A DNA stretch of 64,000 nt from Desulfococcus multivorans (GCF_001854245.1 NZ_CP015381.1:3879001-3943000); one strand, 5' to 3'. Shown: positions 1-8,100, counted from the stretch's first letter. Numbers and translations: made by a program. Notes: a model not told the origin generated them from the letters alone.

Positions 1-111
1 CGGATCGCCCGGATCGCCGTACCAGAAACAATTCCCATCTACGGTTGAGAAAAGGATGGTCGATATCATTAAAAAAAGCAGAACAGACAGGGTATTGGAC
101 AGTTTCCTCAT
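1..111 (-). CDS. Exported protein, N-terminal fragment (runs off left edge)
   Basis: Only the first 37 codons are in the window. The reading frame starts at ATG (complement of 109-111) after a strong AAGGAGG site. It begins MRKLSNTLSVLLFLMISTIL, a typical signal peptide with a basic start and a hydrophobic core, followed by VDGNCFWYGDPGDP. The product is therefore exported, but its function cannot be told. It lies downstream of the malectin protein gene and has its own leader cassette (mini-ORF and terminator at 255-325), so it is probably regulated on its own. Confidence 0.75.
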   Translation of the reverse strand, partial: MRKLSNTLSVLLFLMISTILFSTVDGNCFWYGDPGDP

Positions 112-254
112 GATTGCCTCCTTGTCATCAATAAAGAATGGATGAAAGTTGAGCAAGAAACATCCCTTTGACCGCCCGAGCTGGGTCAACCGCATTCTCA
201 AGCGGTCCATGCGTGAATTGTCATTCCTGAGACACCGCCTTGCATGACGGCACT

Positions 255-293
255 AAAAAGGCCTCCCAGGGAAACAGATTTCCCAGGAGGCCT
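255..293 (-). terminator. Intrinsic terminator/attenuator before the left-edge gene
   Basis: On the minus strand the arms AGGCCTCC and GGAGGCCT enclose a second paired segment (GGGAAA with TTTCCC) and are followed by TTTTT. It lies about 140 bp upstream of the exported protein at the left edge, so read-through would control that gene. The stop codon of the mini-ORF at 293-325 touches the base of the stem. The layout matches the terminator at 4256-4296. Confidence 0.8.
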
Positions 294-325
294 CATACCG
301 GTAATTTCAGCCAGCCTTTTTTCAT
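293..325 (-). CDS. Candidate 10-residue leader peptide MKKGWLKLPV
   Basis: A mini-ORF of ten codons plus TGA lies directly in front of the terminator. Its sequence MKKGWLKLPV resembles the other mini-ORF at 4287-4328 (MKNVYLKLPASGP): both start MK(K/N), contain LKLP and follow a GACC trinucleotide context. The Shine-Dalgarno here is weak, unlike the other copy. A ribosome on this ORF would cover the left arm of the terminator, so a translation-coupled attenuator is plausible. That role is inferred. Confidence 0.4.
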   Translation of the reverse strand: MKKGWLKLPV

Positions 326-339
326 GGTCTACAGTCCAT

Positions 340-430
340 ACGGCAACCCCAAGGATTGCCGTGTTGCGTCCATCTTGCCGAAGTCCGGAGGACCGGACGG
401 GGTTTTTCACTGCGGCCCCGTCAGTCCTCC
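340..430 (-). other. Two hairpins in the gap between the malectin gene and the leader cassette
   Basis: The first hairpin on the minus strand pairs 424-430 with 387-393 and, inside it, 416-421 with 397-402. It has no U-run. The second pairs 356-362 with 340-346 (ACGGCAA/TTGCCGT). They occupy the position that the c-di-GMP aptamer holds in the equivalent leader at 4380-4470, but I could not recognise a GEMM aptamer here. They may be the 3' end of the malectin transcript or an unrecognised or decayed aptamer. Confidence 0.4.
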
Positions 431-477
431 GCCGTCCCAGCGGTCTGAGACGGTGTTCCATTCTTCACAGCGAAGGC

Positions 478-3400
478 CTATTCGATCTCGGCCTTCAGGA
501 TCTCGATGCCCTTAATGGCCGGGTTTTCGACGACGTGTCTCAGTTCGATGTTGATCTGCCCGTCAGAAACAGAAACCGGGAAGGATTTCATGACGCCGAT
601 ATTGCCGCCGCCGGCGTCTGCGTACTGATCATAATCGTCGAGGACCAGATCATTTTCGACGTAAACATCGAATTGCCGACGCCCCACATCGAAGGCCCCC
701 GTGTAGGTTTCCGCGAAATAGAGACGCACTTCGTATGCCCCGCTCGGCACCGGAAACGACCAGAGCATCTCGGTTCCCGGCGTTGGCGGATCCCATCTTT
801 CGATCCTGAAGAGGGCGGCCGGCACCGTGCCCGGCACACTGGCGCCCAGGGTGATCGCCGCGCTGGTCGAAGCACTCTTGTTTCCGGAATCCGGAACGTT
901 TACGTAGGCCGAAGGAGAGGACGTCGTATCCCCGGACCAGGCCACACCGCTGCTGTCGAGAGCCGAGAGGGTCGACCCGCCGGCATTGACCCGGAACAGC
1001 ACGTCGGGCACCTCGCCGGATCCGCCGGATTCCTCGATGATTTCGATGGCCGACACCTTTGCATTATCCGCGAGGGCGGTGAAATTGATGTTGAGCCCGC
1101 CGTCGGCGACATGGATGCCGGAGAACGTCTGGATCATGGCGGTGTAGGGTCCGACCTCCTTCACGATGTCGAAGTTGGACAAGCCGCCCTGTCCGCCTTC
1201 CACGTCGACGTTGAAGACCCGTTTGCCCGGAGCCGTCCAGTAGATCTCCGCAAAATGGAGCTTCACCGTATAGGTGCCGCCGTATTGAACGGGGATGGTG
1301 TAACCGAAGGCTTTGGCGAAGCGCTCCCGCTGGTAGAGAACGTCATCGGTGGTGCCGGCGATGGCGCTGGAGGTTCCGTAGGATTTGGCGCTGGAATAGA
1401 ACTGATCCGCCGACCAGGTGTCGCCGCTGCCGGATGTATAGGCGCTGCCGCCCGCGTTGATGCGATAGAGCGCGGTTGATGGCGCGGTGGAACCGCAGGT
1501 CCCGCTCAGGTTGACGGCGAGGGGTGAATTGATGCCGTCATGGGCGATGTTCAGCGTCGCCGACTTGGTGCTCTCAACGCTCAGGTCCATGCAGACGTTC
1601 AGCGAGAGGGAACTGCCTGCCTGAACACCGATGGGGAACGAGAAATCCTCCTGGATGTAAAAATCTGCTTCGCTTGCGCTGAGGATGCTCATATCCGTGA
1701 CATTCAGGTCGGCATCCCCCACATTGTTCAGGGTCAGGGGCAGACAGGTCGCCGTGTCGAGATCATGGGAACCGAAATCGAGGGCGGCGGGCGAGGCGCT
1801 GAGCCTTGCCACAGGCGCCGTGGAGCCCAATGAGATCTCGATGGCCGACACCTTCGCGTTGTCCGCCAGGGCATTGAAGCTGATGGTGAGGTTGCCGTCG
1901 TCAACGTAAATGCCGGGGAACGTCTTGACCACCGCGGTGTAGGCGCCAACCTCCTTCACGATGTCGAAGTTGGACAGGCTTCCCTGTCCGCCCTCCACGT
2001 CGACATTGAAGACCCGTTTGCCCGGATCCCTCCAGTAGATCTCCGCGAAATGGAGCGTCACCGTGTACGTCCCGGGTTTGACGGGAACCGAGTAGCTGAA
2101 GCTTTTGCCGAAACGCTCGCGCTGGTAGAGAACGTCATCGGCGGTGCCGGCAATCGCGCTGCTGGTACCATAGGATTGGCCGCTGGAATAGAACTGATCC
2201 GCCGACCAGATGTCGCCGCTGGGGGGGGTGACTTGCGAGCCGCCGGCGTTGATCCGGTAAAGAACGTCGCTGGGTTCCGGGGGCGCGGGCAAGGTCAGCT
2301 TCAGGAGCTCCCACCCGCCCTCGGGCCGGTTGTCATCCGGATCGGTCATCAGGTTCATGGGATTGGCCATGCCCAGATAGAGGGCGTCATCCGAGACCAT
2401 GGTGCGGATGCCGTAATTGCTGTAATTCTGGACACCGTTCAGGCTCATGGGAACCGCCGGCGTGTCGGATGCGCAGAATTGCCAGAGATCCGCGCCCGGC
2501 CCCGGTTCGATATTATCGGTCATCGCGGGCGGCACTTCGCCCAGTTGGCTGTTGATCAGATAGGACCAGTCCATCGTGCCCACGAAGAGGCGGCCCTCAT
2601 AGACCTCCATCCACCACGTATAGTTGTTGTAGAAATTATCGAATCCGGCCGAACCATACAGCGGCGACCGGCCCATCTTGTTGCCGACGATACTCCAGCC
2701 CGTCGCCGGGGAGTACGTGGGCATGTATCGGTTTCCGTAAAGCAGTTCCACGCTTCGCCCCGCGGTCCCGAAGTCCTTGCCGCGGAATATCGTGATGGGC
2801 CGGTAGGTGCCGATAAAGGCGATTTGCGCATCCTCCGGCAGGGCGTCCGGATACGCGTTTGACCACCAGATGCTGGCCAGGCCGGGAACCGTCATGGTGC
2901 CCCAATAGAGATGTCCCTTGTAAGACATCATCGCGCCGCCGCCTATTGTATTGGCGGCCGCGGGTTCGGGCTCGTATTCCCCAATGTTCCAGACATTCTG
3001 CCAGCCCTTGGCATCGCTCGCCGTGAGCATGCCGTCATCGCCGATTTCGGGGCTCATCCAGATAGATGCATAATCATCGAGGCCGGGCCAAGTGGACACG
3101 AAGATCCGCCCTTCGTGGGGGGTGATGTATACCGGGTCTCCCTTGATTTCAGCCACGGTCTCGAAGCTGAAAGGATCGGCCTTGCTCCCGGTCCAGCGGA
3201 AAATCTTCCCGGTCACGTTCGGGTCGTCGTCTCCGTATGGGGTGTAGGCAACGCCGACGTAGAGCTGACCTTCGATCACGCGCCACTGCCGGACGTTGTT
3301 GTAATGCGGAAAACACCCCTTGCCGAGATATTCCCCGGTTTCCCCGTCAAAGGCAAAGAACCCCAAACCCGGGTAACCCACACCGTCTACAACACCGCAG

Positions 3401-4152
3401 GCACCCGAGCTTCCTGCCAAAAAGACGACCCCGTTCAGAGCGCCTGCCGAACGGATGACCCCGCCGGTAAGATAGCTACGGTCTGTGGCCAAAACATCCT
3501 GGGTCACTTCCGTCAGTTTTTTGGCCTTGAGGTCGTAGTTGAACAACCGCGGCGGCCTGAAATCCGAACCAGAAGACCCTTCACAGACGTAGGAGTCGTT
3601 GAGCGATGGGGTAGAGTTATTGAGATAACCACTGTATACGGAGCAGAGGGTGTTTGAAAAAGTGCCGAACCAGAGTTTGTCACCCGATTTGGTCAACCCC
3701 CACACATAGGCCTGGTTGACCTTGGGCTGGCCATAGCCCGTAAGAGACTCATATTGATCCCCCTCCGGATCATCCGGATCCACCGGAACCGGCGTGCTCA
3801 GGCAGGCGGCGATCTCATCCTGAGTGAGGTCTGTCGGATAGTTGGTAAGCCACCCTAATTCGCCGGTCCTATTGACCGGGTTGCCGATGCCGAGGAAGCA
3901 TTCATCCGGCTGGGCCTTTGCCAGTTTCTCACGGATGTATTCGGAGGTGCACGAGATGGGTTCTTCCGCAGCTACCACCGCCCGCGAGGGCGCCGGCACC
4001 TTACCGTATTCGTTAATCCAGAAATTCTCGACGTCTCTGGCATCGGCGCCCGCATTGTCCGGGATCGCAAGCTGGGCGAACATGCCAAACATCAAAGACA
4101 TCAGAATCGCAAAGAACAAAATGCTGCCATCCTTTGACGGAAATCTCTTCAT
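478..4152 (-). CDS. Secreted multidomain protein with three malectin domains
   Basis: The start was placed at ATG 4152 because GGAGA lies 5 bp upstream and the first residues form a signal peptide (MKRFPSKDGSILFFAILMSL, cleaved near NAGADA). That gives 1224 residues. Residues about 40-620 are a low-similarity region rich in W/Y/G blocks that looks like a beta-propeller. Malectin-like carbohydrate-binding domains follow at about 625-770, 890-1040 and 1050-1224, the first two nearly duplicates (each with RINAGGS, YQRERF, HFAEIYW, KRVFNVDVEGGQG). Between the first and second lies an Ig-like ASH/choice-of-anchor-D type domain (about 775-885). No catalytic motif or membrane anchor was seen, so it is probably an extracellular or surface carbohydrate-binding protein. 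It sits behind a c-di-GMP-I riboswitch with a terminator, so expression should follow c-di-GMP, as for many adhesins and matrix proteins. The domain calls are from motif reading and the propeller is uncertain. Confidence 0.8.
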   Translation of the reverse strand: MKRFPSKDGSILFFAILMSLMFGMFAQLAIPDNAGADARDVENFWINEYGKVPAPSRAVVAAEEPISCTSEYIREKLAKAQPDECFLGIGNPVNRTGELGWLTNYPTDLTQDEIAACLSTPVPVDPDDPEGDQYESLTGYGQPKVNQAYVWGLTKSGDKLWFGTFSNTLCSVYSGYLNNSTPSLNDSYVCEGSSGSDFRPPRLFNYDLKAKKLTEVTQDVLATDRSYLTGGVIRSAGALNGVVFLAGSSGACGVVDGVGYPGLGFFAFDGETGEYLGKGCFPHYNNVRQWRVIEGQLYVGVAYTPYGDDDPNVTGKIFRWTGSKADPFSFETVAEIKGDPVYITPHEGRIFVSTWPGLDDYASIWMSPEIGDDGMLTASDAKGWQNVWNIGEYEPEPAAANTIGGGAMMSYKGHLYWGTMTVPGLASIWWSNAYPDALPEDAQIAFIGTYRPITIFRGKDFGTAGRSVELLYGNRYMPTYSPATGWSIVGNKMGRSPLYGSAGFDNFYNNYTWWMEVYEGRLFVGTMDWSYLINSQLGEVPPAMTDNIEPGPGADLWQFCASDTPAVPMSLNGVQNYSNYGIRTMVSDDALYLGMANPMNLMTDPDDNRPEGGWELLKLTLPAPPEPSDVLYRINAGGSQVTPPSGDIWSADQFYSSGQSYGTSSAIAGTADDVLYQRERFGKSFSYSVPVKPGTYTVTLHFAEIYWRDPGKRVFNVDVEGGQGSLSNFDIVKEVGAYTAVVKTFPGIYVDDGNLTISFNALADNAKVSAIEISLGSTAPVARLSASPAALDFGSHDLDTATCLPLTLNNVGDADLNVTDMSILSASEADFYIQEDFSFPIGVQAGSSLSLNVCMDLSVESTKSATLNIAHDGINSPLAVNLSGTCGSTAPSTALYRINAGGSAYTSGSGDTWSADQFYSSAKSYGTSSAIAGTTDDVLYQRERFAKAFGYTIPVQYGGTYTVKLHFAEIYWTAPGKRVFNVDVEGGQGGLSNFDIVKEVGPYTAMIQTFSGIHVADGGLNINFTALADNAKVSAIEIIEESGGSGEVPDVLFRVNAGGSTLSALDSSGVAWSGDTTSSPSAYVNVPDSGNKSASTSAAITLGASVPGTVPAALFRIERWDPPTPGTEMLWSFPVPSGAYEVRLYFAETYTGAFDVGRRQFDVYVENDLVLDDYDQYADAGGGNIGVMKSFPVSVSDGQINIELRHVVENPAIKGIEILKAEIE

Positions 4153-4255
4153 CGTCTCTCCTTCGTCTTGATGGATCGTTTTTTGATGAACTGCCTGTGC
4201 GCATCTCATTTTTCCACTGCCCTGAACGACAACACGGACGTAGCGCCGCCGCCCC

Positions 4256-4296
4256 AAAAAAAGGCCCCCAAGGGAATGCACATCCCTCAGGGGCCT
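4256..4296 (-). terminator. Expression-platform terminator of the c-di-GMP leader
   Basis: Minus strand: AGGCCCC and GGGGCCT enclose a 2-nt bulge on each side and an inner AGGGA/TCCCT stem, followed by seven U. It lies between the c-di-GMP aptamer (4380-4470) and the malectin gene start at 4152, so it must be read through for the gene to be expressed. Its base pairs differ from those of the terminator at 255-293 while the layout is the same, which is what a conserved element with compensatory change would show. Confidence 0.85.
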
Positions 4297-4328
4297 GATG
4301 CAGGCAGTTTCAGATAAACGTTCTTCAT
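4287..4328 (-). CDS. Candidate 13-residue leader peptide MKNVYLKLPASGP
   Basis: Thirteen codons plus TGA lie between the aptamer and the terminator. A strong GGGGAGGG site sits 7 nt upstream of the ATG, so translation is likely. The last codons and the stop lie inside the left arm of the terminator, so a translating ribosome would disrupt the hairpin. Together with the homologous mini-ORF at 293-325 this suggests a coding leader peptide rather than a chance ORF. No known leader peptide family was recognised. Confidence 0.55.
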   Translation of the reverse strand: MKNVYLKLPASGP

Positions 4329-4379
4329 GGTCGTTCCCTCCCCGGAATCAAAAACCGATTTACCGCTCTGACCTTGACG

Positions 4380-4470
4380 AAGTCATGCTCGGCAACCCGG
4401 CTATCCGCAACGACTCGGGACCCGTGGCTTTCCGTCCCCATTTTCCAATGGGTTTGGCTTTATCTGAAAC
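4380..4470 (-). promoter_or_regulatory. c-di-GMP-I (GEMM) riboswitch aptamer
   Basis: Minus-strand RNA shows the class-I signature blocks in order: GCCAAACC, a P2 hairpin capped by a GNRA loop (CCATT-GGAA-AATGG), GGACGGAAAGCCACGGG, a variable P3 region, then AGCCGGGTTGCC closing the fold. By hand alignment to the Vibrio Vc2 aptamer the ligand-selecting position 20 appears to be G, which fits c-di-GMP rather than cGAMP; an Infernal alignment would settle this. A mini-ORF and a terminator follow before the malectin gene. The position in the leader of a secreted carbohydrate-binding protein fits known targets of this class. Confidence 0.85.
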
Positions 4471-4670
4471 TTTTTTATGAGTGTTCGTCCCCATTCGGAA
4501 TGGGAACGGGTTATTTAGAACGCCTTCCGTATCCGGCCTTCGGAATCGGTACGACTGTTTCAGTCGCCACCGTTTATCGCGCTGACGCAGCAGGCCGGGA
4601 AGTTAAAGTGTTTTCGCTGTGTTCTCAGAGAATCGGCAGTCGGAAAAAATGGGGGATGAATGGCATGGCG

Positions 4671-4710
4671 AGAAGAGAAGAGAAGAGAAGAGAAGAGAAG
4701 AGAAGAGAAG
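4671..4710 (+). repeat. Pentanucleotide microsatellite (AGAAG)8
   Basis: Eight perfect copies of AGAAG (TTCTC-type on the minus strand) lie in the long leader or promoter region of the malectin gene, between a possible promoter near 4860-4890 and the riboswitch. It is not inside a credible gene. Such tracts change length by slippage and can tune promoters or leaders. Confidence 0.9.
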
Positions 4711-4837
4711 TCTGAAGTGAGTTACATGAAAGTTGAGCATCCATGATTTGCCCCCAAAAGATGTATCGGCATGACAGCGAAGCTGATGCTTTATTAATGG
4801 GATATCATTAACGAATCATAGTGATCGATGAAGAGAA

Positions 4838-4887
4838 GATTGTTCGAGTTTCTTAAACTTTTAGAACAATCTCTCTCCATTTGTCAA
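4838..4887 (-). promoter_or_regulatory. Putative promoter with overlapping inverted repeat
   Basis: On the minus strand TTGACA (4882-4887) is followed after 17 bp by CTAAAA (4859-4864), a weak -10. An inverted repeat, GATTGTTC at 4838-4845 and GAACAATC at 4864-4871, overlaps that -10 and could be an operator. The surrounding 4740-4930 stretch is AT-rich for this genome. If used, this promoter would give the malectin gene a leader of about 700 nt that includes the microsatellite and the riboswitch. The assignment is an inference. Confidence 0.35.
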
Positions 4888-4946
4888 GTAAAAAATATTG
4901 TAAAACACTATGATTTTAATAATATATTCTTCATGACGACTTTTCT

Positions 4947-6128
4947 TTACCACCTGGACCTGTAGCGATCAAACCAACTCCCATCGTCCGCAGCATCATT
5001 TGCGGCATCCTTTGATCGATAAAATCTGTCGAGCCATTGATCCTTCCATGAATCCCATGGCGATGCATATGAACCGTCACTGTCGTCGACAGGCGGATCA
5101 ACGGGATCATCTGCCGGCGGATCCACCGAACCGTCATCCTCTGGTGGAAAGTCGCCTTGAATGCCTTCCACGTCGGTTTCATAATGGACCCCGTCTCCGT
5201 ACAACGCATAGAGCAGCCCCTCGTAGGGTCTGTCCAGCCTGAAGGTGCAATCCATCAATGCGGTCAGGGGCTTCCAGATCGCCAGGCGGTCAAGATCGTC
5301 GGCCGGTTCGCAGGGGGTGAGATGGGTGGCGCCGTACACATAATAATAGGCTTTGCCGGCGGAGTTGATTCTGTCATAGGCGGACTCGGCCCAGCTGCCG
5401 GGACAAATCGAGTCGTTTTCATACACCTGCATGATCAGGTTGACGCCGGAAAGACCTTCGAGGTCCGCGGTGGTGACCCCCGAAGCCGGCGCGGGCGCCA
5501 TGATGAACATGAACATCCCCTGGCTGCCCCAGCCCGCCGCTTTCCCTTTCACCGCCATGTAGGGGGTGGCGCCGCCGCCCCAGGAATGGCCGACAAATCC
5601 GACCCGCGAAAGATCGAACGTATCGGCATATCGGTCCGCGGCGGTTTTAAAGCCGTTCCAGATGATCGGATAGTTGCTGGTGTAGGAGAGGGAAGCGGGA
5701 TAAGGGGAATAGACCACCGCGACGCCCCAGGAAGCGATATGCTGCAGCAGTGATCGGTAGCTGGACCAGTTTGTGGCGCCGAGCCCATGGGAAAAAAAGA
5801 CCACCGGAACCGGTTCGCCGGCACCCGCCGGAAGCAATACCGTGAGTGGTGTTCCGCCGCTCGTCGAGGTCCACATTGGATTTTCGACGGTTTCCGTCAC
5901 CACGCCGTAAGGACCGGTTTTTTCATATTCCAGAGCAAGCCCCCGATTCGGAAAACTCAGGAGCAGCACCAGCATCAACATGCTCAACAACGCAAAAAAC
6001 CATGGTGTTCGCCTGTCCTCGCCATACGCCTGCAAAAGCGTATCCGACGGAGCGGAAAACCTTCCGGGTCGAGACTCGCCGATGTTGTTCACATAAAGAA
6101 CGCCTGAATTCGTATTCACCTGTTTCAT
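4947..6128 (-). CDS. Exported alpha/beta hydrolase (dienelactone hydrolase/polyesterase-like)
   Basis: This 393-residue protein starts at ATG 6128 behind GAGAGGA. A hydrophobic segment at about 44-62 after a long polar N-terminus looks like a signal anchor or an uncleaved export signal. The hydrolase core shows the oxyanion block VVFFSHGLG, the nucleophile elbow GHSWGGG (Ser near 182), a likely acid residue in ENDSICPG (near 236) and the catalytic His in ATHLTPC (near 267). This arrangement resembles the chlorophyllase, dienelactone hydrolase and PET-hydrolase-like superfamily. The C-terminal 70 residues are low-complexity, rich in Asp and Pro, then Trp and Arg. The substrate is unknown. It lies upstream of the c-di-GMP-controlled malectin gene on the same strand but is separated by about 800 bp, so it is not obviously co-transcribed. 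Confidence 0.7.
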   Translation of the reverse strand: MKQVNTNSGVLYVNNIGESRPGRFSAPSDTLLQAYGEDRRTPWFFALLSMLMLVLLLSFPNRGLALEYEKTGPYGVVTETVENPMWTSTSGGTPLTVLLPAGAGEPVPVVFFSHGLGATNWSSYRSLLQHIASWGVAVVYSPYPASLSYTSNYPIIWNGFKTAADRYADTFDLSRVGFVGHSWGGGATPYMAVKGKAAGWGSQGMFMFIMAPAPASGVTTADLEGLSGVNLIMQVYENDSICPGSWAESAYDRINSAGKAYYYVYGATHLTPCEPADDLDRLAIWKPLTALMDCTFRLDRPYEGLLYALYGDGVHYETDVEGIQGDFPPEDDGSVDPPADDPVDPPVDDSDGSYASPWDSWKDQWLDRFYRSKDAANDAADDGSWFDRYRSRW

Positions 6129-6299
6129 TCAATCCTCTCTTTTCATAGGTAGACATAATATGACGCAACTTTCGACTGTCATATGCCGGTGCCGGAAGGA
6201 TACGGCCCGCGCCGGAGCCGCTGATTTCATCAACGATCAATCTGCCGTGAAGCCTGGATCTCAAACCGTTGCGGCCTGCATATGTTAGAGACGAAACCC

Positions 6300-6305
6300 A
6301 TTATA
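6300..6305 (-). promoter_or_regulatory. Possible -10 box for the hydrolase gene
   Basis: A perfect TATAAT lies on the minus strand about 170 bp upstream of the hydrolase start in an AT-rich patch. The -35 region is poor. No riboswitch was recognised in the leader between here and 6128. The stretch 6306-6603 holds no credible gene. Confidence 0.3.
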
Positions 6306-6603
6306 TCCATTCTCTTGTAATAACTTTTTTTATATGCTTCACTCGCCCTGCAGATCAGCAATATGCATGCCTTTATAGGGTTTTATTAGAAAGCAAACGG
6401 GCCTGAGGCGCCGGACAGGCATTCACGATGGGGGTTGAGGCGGATGGTGCTGGAAAAACCGACGGATCAGCGAAGGATGTGGGTGGCGGTTTGATCGGAT
6501 ACGGTAGGGTGTTGTCTTCCAAATTTTGTTGCGAAACCGACAAATTCTGTCACAAAGGGTCGGACCGTGACCACATAGCGGTATCAAAGGAAGGGAATAT
6601 CAG

Positions 6604-6772
6604 AGGCTGAAGACTCGACTTTCATAGGCCGGTGCCGGTCACCATCATGAAAGTCGACAGTCGAGTGAAGACTGAAAGAACCTAAACGTTCCCTACGTCA
6701 CAGATGCATCCTTTCAGCCTTCAGTCTTCAGCCTTCGGCCTAAACGATCAGCCTAAACATTCAGCCTTTCGG
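6604..6772. repeat. Composite intergenic repeat, copy A (families 1 and 2)
   Basis: The left part has GGCTGAAGACT, then an inverted-repeat insert of family 2 (CGACTTTCAT ... ATGAAAGTCG around CCGGTGCCGG), then TGAAGACTGAAAG, a diverged core and a run of heptamers (TTCAGCC, TTCAGTC, TTCAGCC) ending in degenerate units. The end of the molybdate transporter gene (stop at 6753-6755) lies inside the degenerate heptamers. Confidence 0.75.
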
Positions 6773-8003
6773 ATTTAAGCGCATAGGCAACGGCGATGCC
6801 CACCAGGAATCCCACCGCCAGGTTGGCGGCCAGGGTGATGCCCACCACCAGGAGCGGCACGAACATCTCCTTTCGGGTTTTCATGTCCAGGAGCGTGAGG
6901 CCCAGCTGGGCGCCGGCAAAGATCAGGAGCACCCCCAGGGCCGACATGGGCAGCAGATGGATGACGCCCATGAGATGTTCCCCCAGAAAAAGCGCCAGGG
7001 CGATGAAGACCGCGCCGATGATGAGGTTGGACCCGCCGGTGCGGGCGCCGAAGCGATATCGGGAGGCGAGGCCGCCGGCGCCGTGGCACATGGGCATGCC
7101 CCCCAGAAAAAAGCTCATCAGGTTGGCCAGGGCCATGCTGATGCAGAGCGCCTTGTAGGTGACCCGGCGGCCCTCCCGGGGGAAATACTGGTGGGAGAGA
7201 TCGGCGTTGGCCATGACGGCGTTCCCGAGGGTCATGGGAATCTGCGGCAGCACCAGCACGAGAAGGGCGAAGGTGAAATCGCCCGAGGAGGGCATGCCGT
7301 AGGGCAGGAGATCGGGCAGGTAAATCCCGAACCGCATCCCACCGAGCCCCTCCCCCGTCCCCAGGAAGAGGCCGGTCAGAATGCCCGCCCCCACCACGAC
7401 GATGGCCGCGGGCAGGCGCCTGTTGTCCAGGAGGATGAGGGTGAGAACCCCCAGAATCCCCCCCACCACCCATCCCAGGGGGATCGGCCCCAGGGCCTGG
7501 ACGGCAAGATACGGCTCCGCCGCCTGCCGCAATGCCTGGAAGCCCGACGTTCCCAGGATCAGCCTGACGCCCTGGGTCACCAGGAGAACGCCGGTGGAGA
7601 GCTGCACCCCCCGGATCACGGGCCTGGGGATGTATCGGCCGATCAGGGTGATGATGCCGGTCGCGCCGATGACCAGCAGGAACAGGAATATCCAGAGACT
7701 GGACGCCTGGATCTGGCCCGCGGTGATGCCGGTGGCCACGGCATATGCGCCGATCACCTTCATGGGCTCCACCGGGCTGGTGACCCTGAAGTATAGGCCG
7801 GCAAAGACATAATAGAGCCCCACCCCCAGAAAGAGGCCCAGCGGACTGAGGCCGTTGATCAGGATCATGCCGACGGCCAGGGGCAGGATGGTGCCCAGAT
7901 CCCCCAGGGAGCCCGCCAGCTCCATCCGGTTGAAGCGGTATGCCCGCCGCCCGGTTGCGCTGTCGGCGCCGGATTCTTCCAGGATCGGTTGATGCATGTT
8001 CAT
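6753..8003 (-). CDS. MOT1-type sulfate/molybdate transporter
   Basis: This 416-residue polytopic membrane protein has about ten to twelve hydrophobic segments. It carries the conserved blocks of the MOT1/putative sulfate transporter family: FNRMELAGSLGDLGTILPLAVGM near the N-terminus, SPVEPMKVIGAYAVATG, and PMCHGAGGLASRYRFGARTGG in the second half. The start at ATG 8003 has GGAGAG at good spacing. It is divergent from tunR and shares with it an intergenic inverted repeat, and tupABC lies 4 kb away, so molybdate (or tungstate) is the likely substrate rather than sulfate. The C-terminus (KSERLNV) is encoded within a diverged intergenic repeat. Confidence 0.8.
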   Translation of the reverse strand: MNMHQPILEESGADSATGRRAYRFNRMELAGSLGDLGTILPLAVGMILINGLSPLGLFLGVGLYYVFAGLYFRVTSPVEPMKVIGAYAVATGITAGQIQASSLWIFLFLLVIGATGIITLIGRYIPRPVIRGVQLSTGVLLVTQGVRLILGTSGFQALRQAAEPYLAVQALGPIPLGWVVGGILGVLTLILLDNRRLPAAIVVVGAGILTGLFLGTGEGLGGMRFGIYLPDLLPYGMPSSGDFTFALLVLVLPQIPMTLGNAVMANADLSHQYFPREGRRVTYKALCISMALANLMSFFLGGMPMCHGAGGLASRYRFGARTGGSNLIIGAVFIALALFLGEHLMGVIHLLPMSALGVLLIFAGAQLGLTLLDMKTRKEMFVPLLVVGITLAANLAVGFLVGIAVAYALKSERLNV

Positions 8004-8066
8004 GACGCTCTCCGAAATCGTTTTGGACGGGCGACGGCATCGCCCGTCGGGTTGTTGACGGCTTTA

Positions 8067-8100
8067 TTGACAAATCAACACGATTATATTATTTATCGTG
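8067..8100. promoter_or_regulatory. tunR promoter with candidate TunR operator
   Basis: TTGACA at 8067-8072 is followed by an AT-rich -10 region around 8088-8095. An inverted repeat, CACGAT at 8079-8084 and ATCGTG at 8095-8100 with 10 bp between, covers that -10. It lies between the divergent transporter and tunR genes, where a TunR site would be expected. A related ATCGTTGT half-site is found upstream of tupA near 11440. Assignment to TunR is an inference. Confidence 0.45.

Noticed and set aside
340-477. A second c-di-GMP riboswitch before the left-edge gene
   Set aside because: There are faint matches to the 3' part (GGACGCAA, GGGTTGCCG), but the GNRA-capped P2 and the GCAAACC block are missing.
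6428-6610. A 60-codon plus-strand frame between the hydrolase and repeat copy A
   Set aside because: No ribosome site, no recognisable sequence, and it runs into the repeat.
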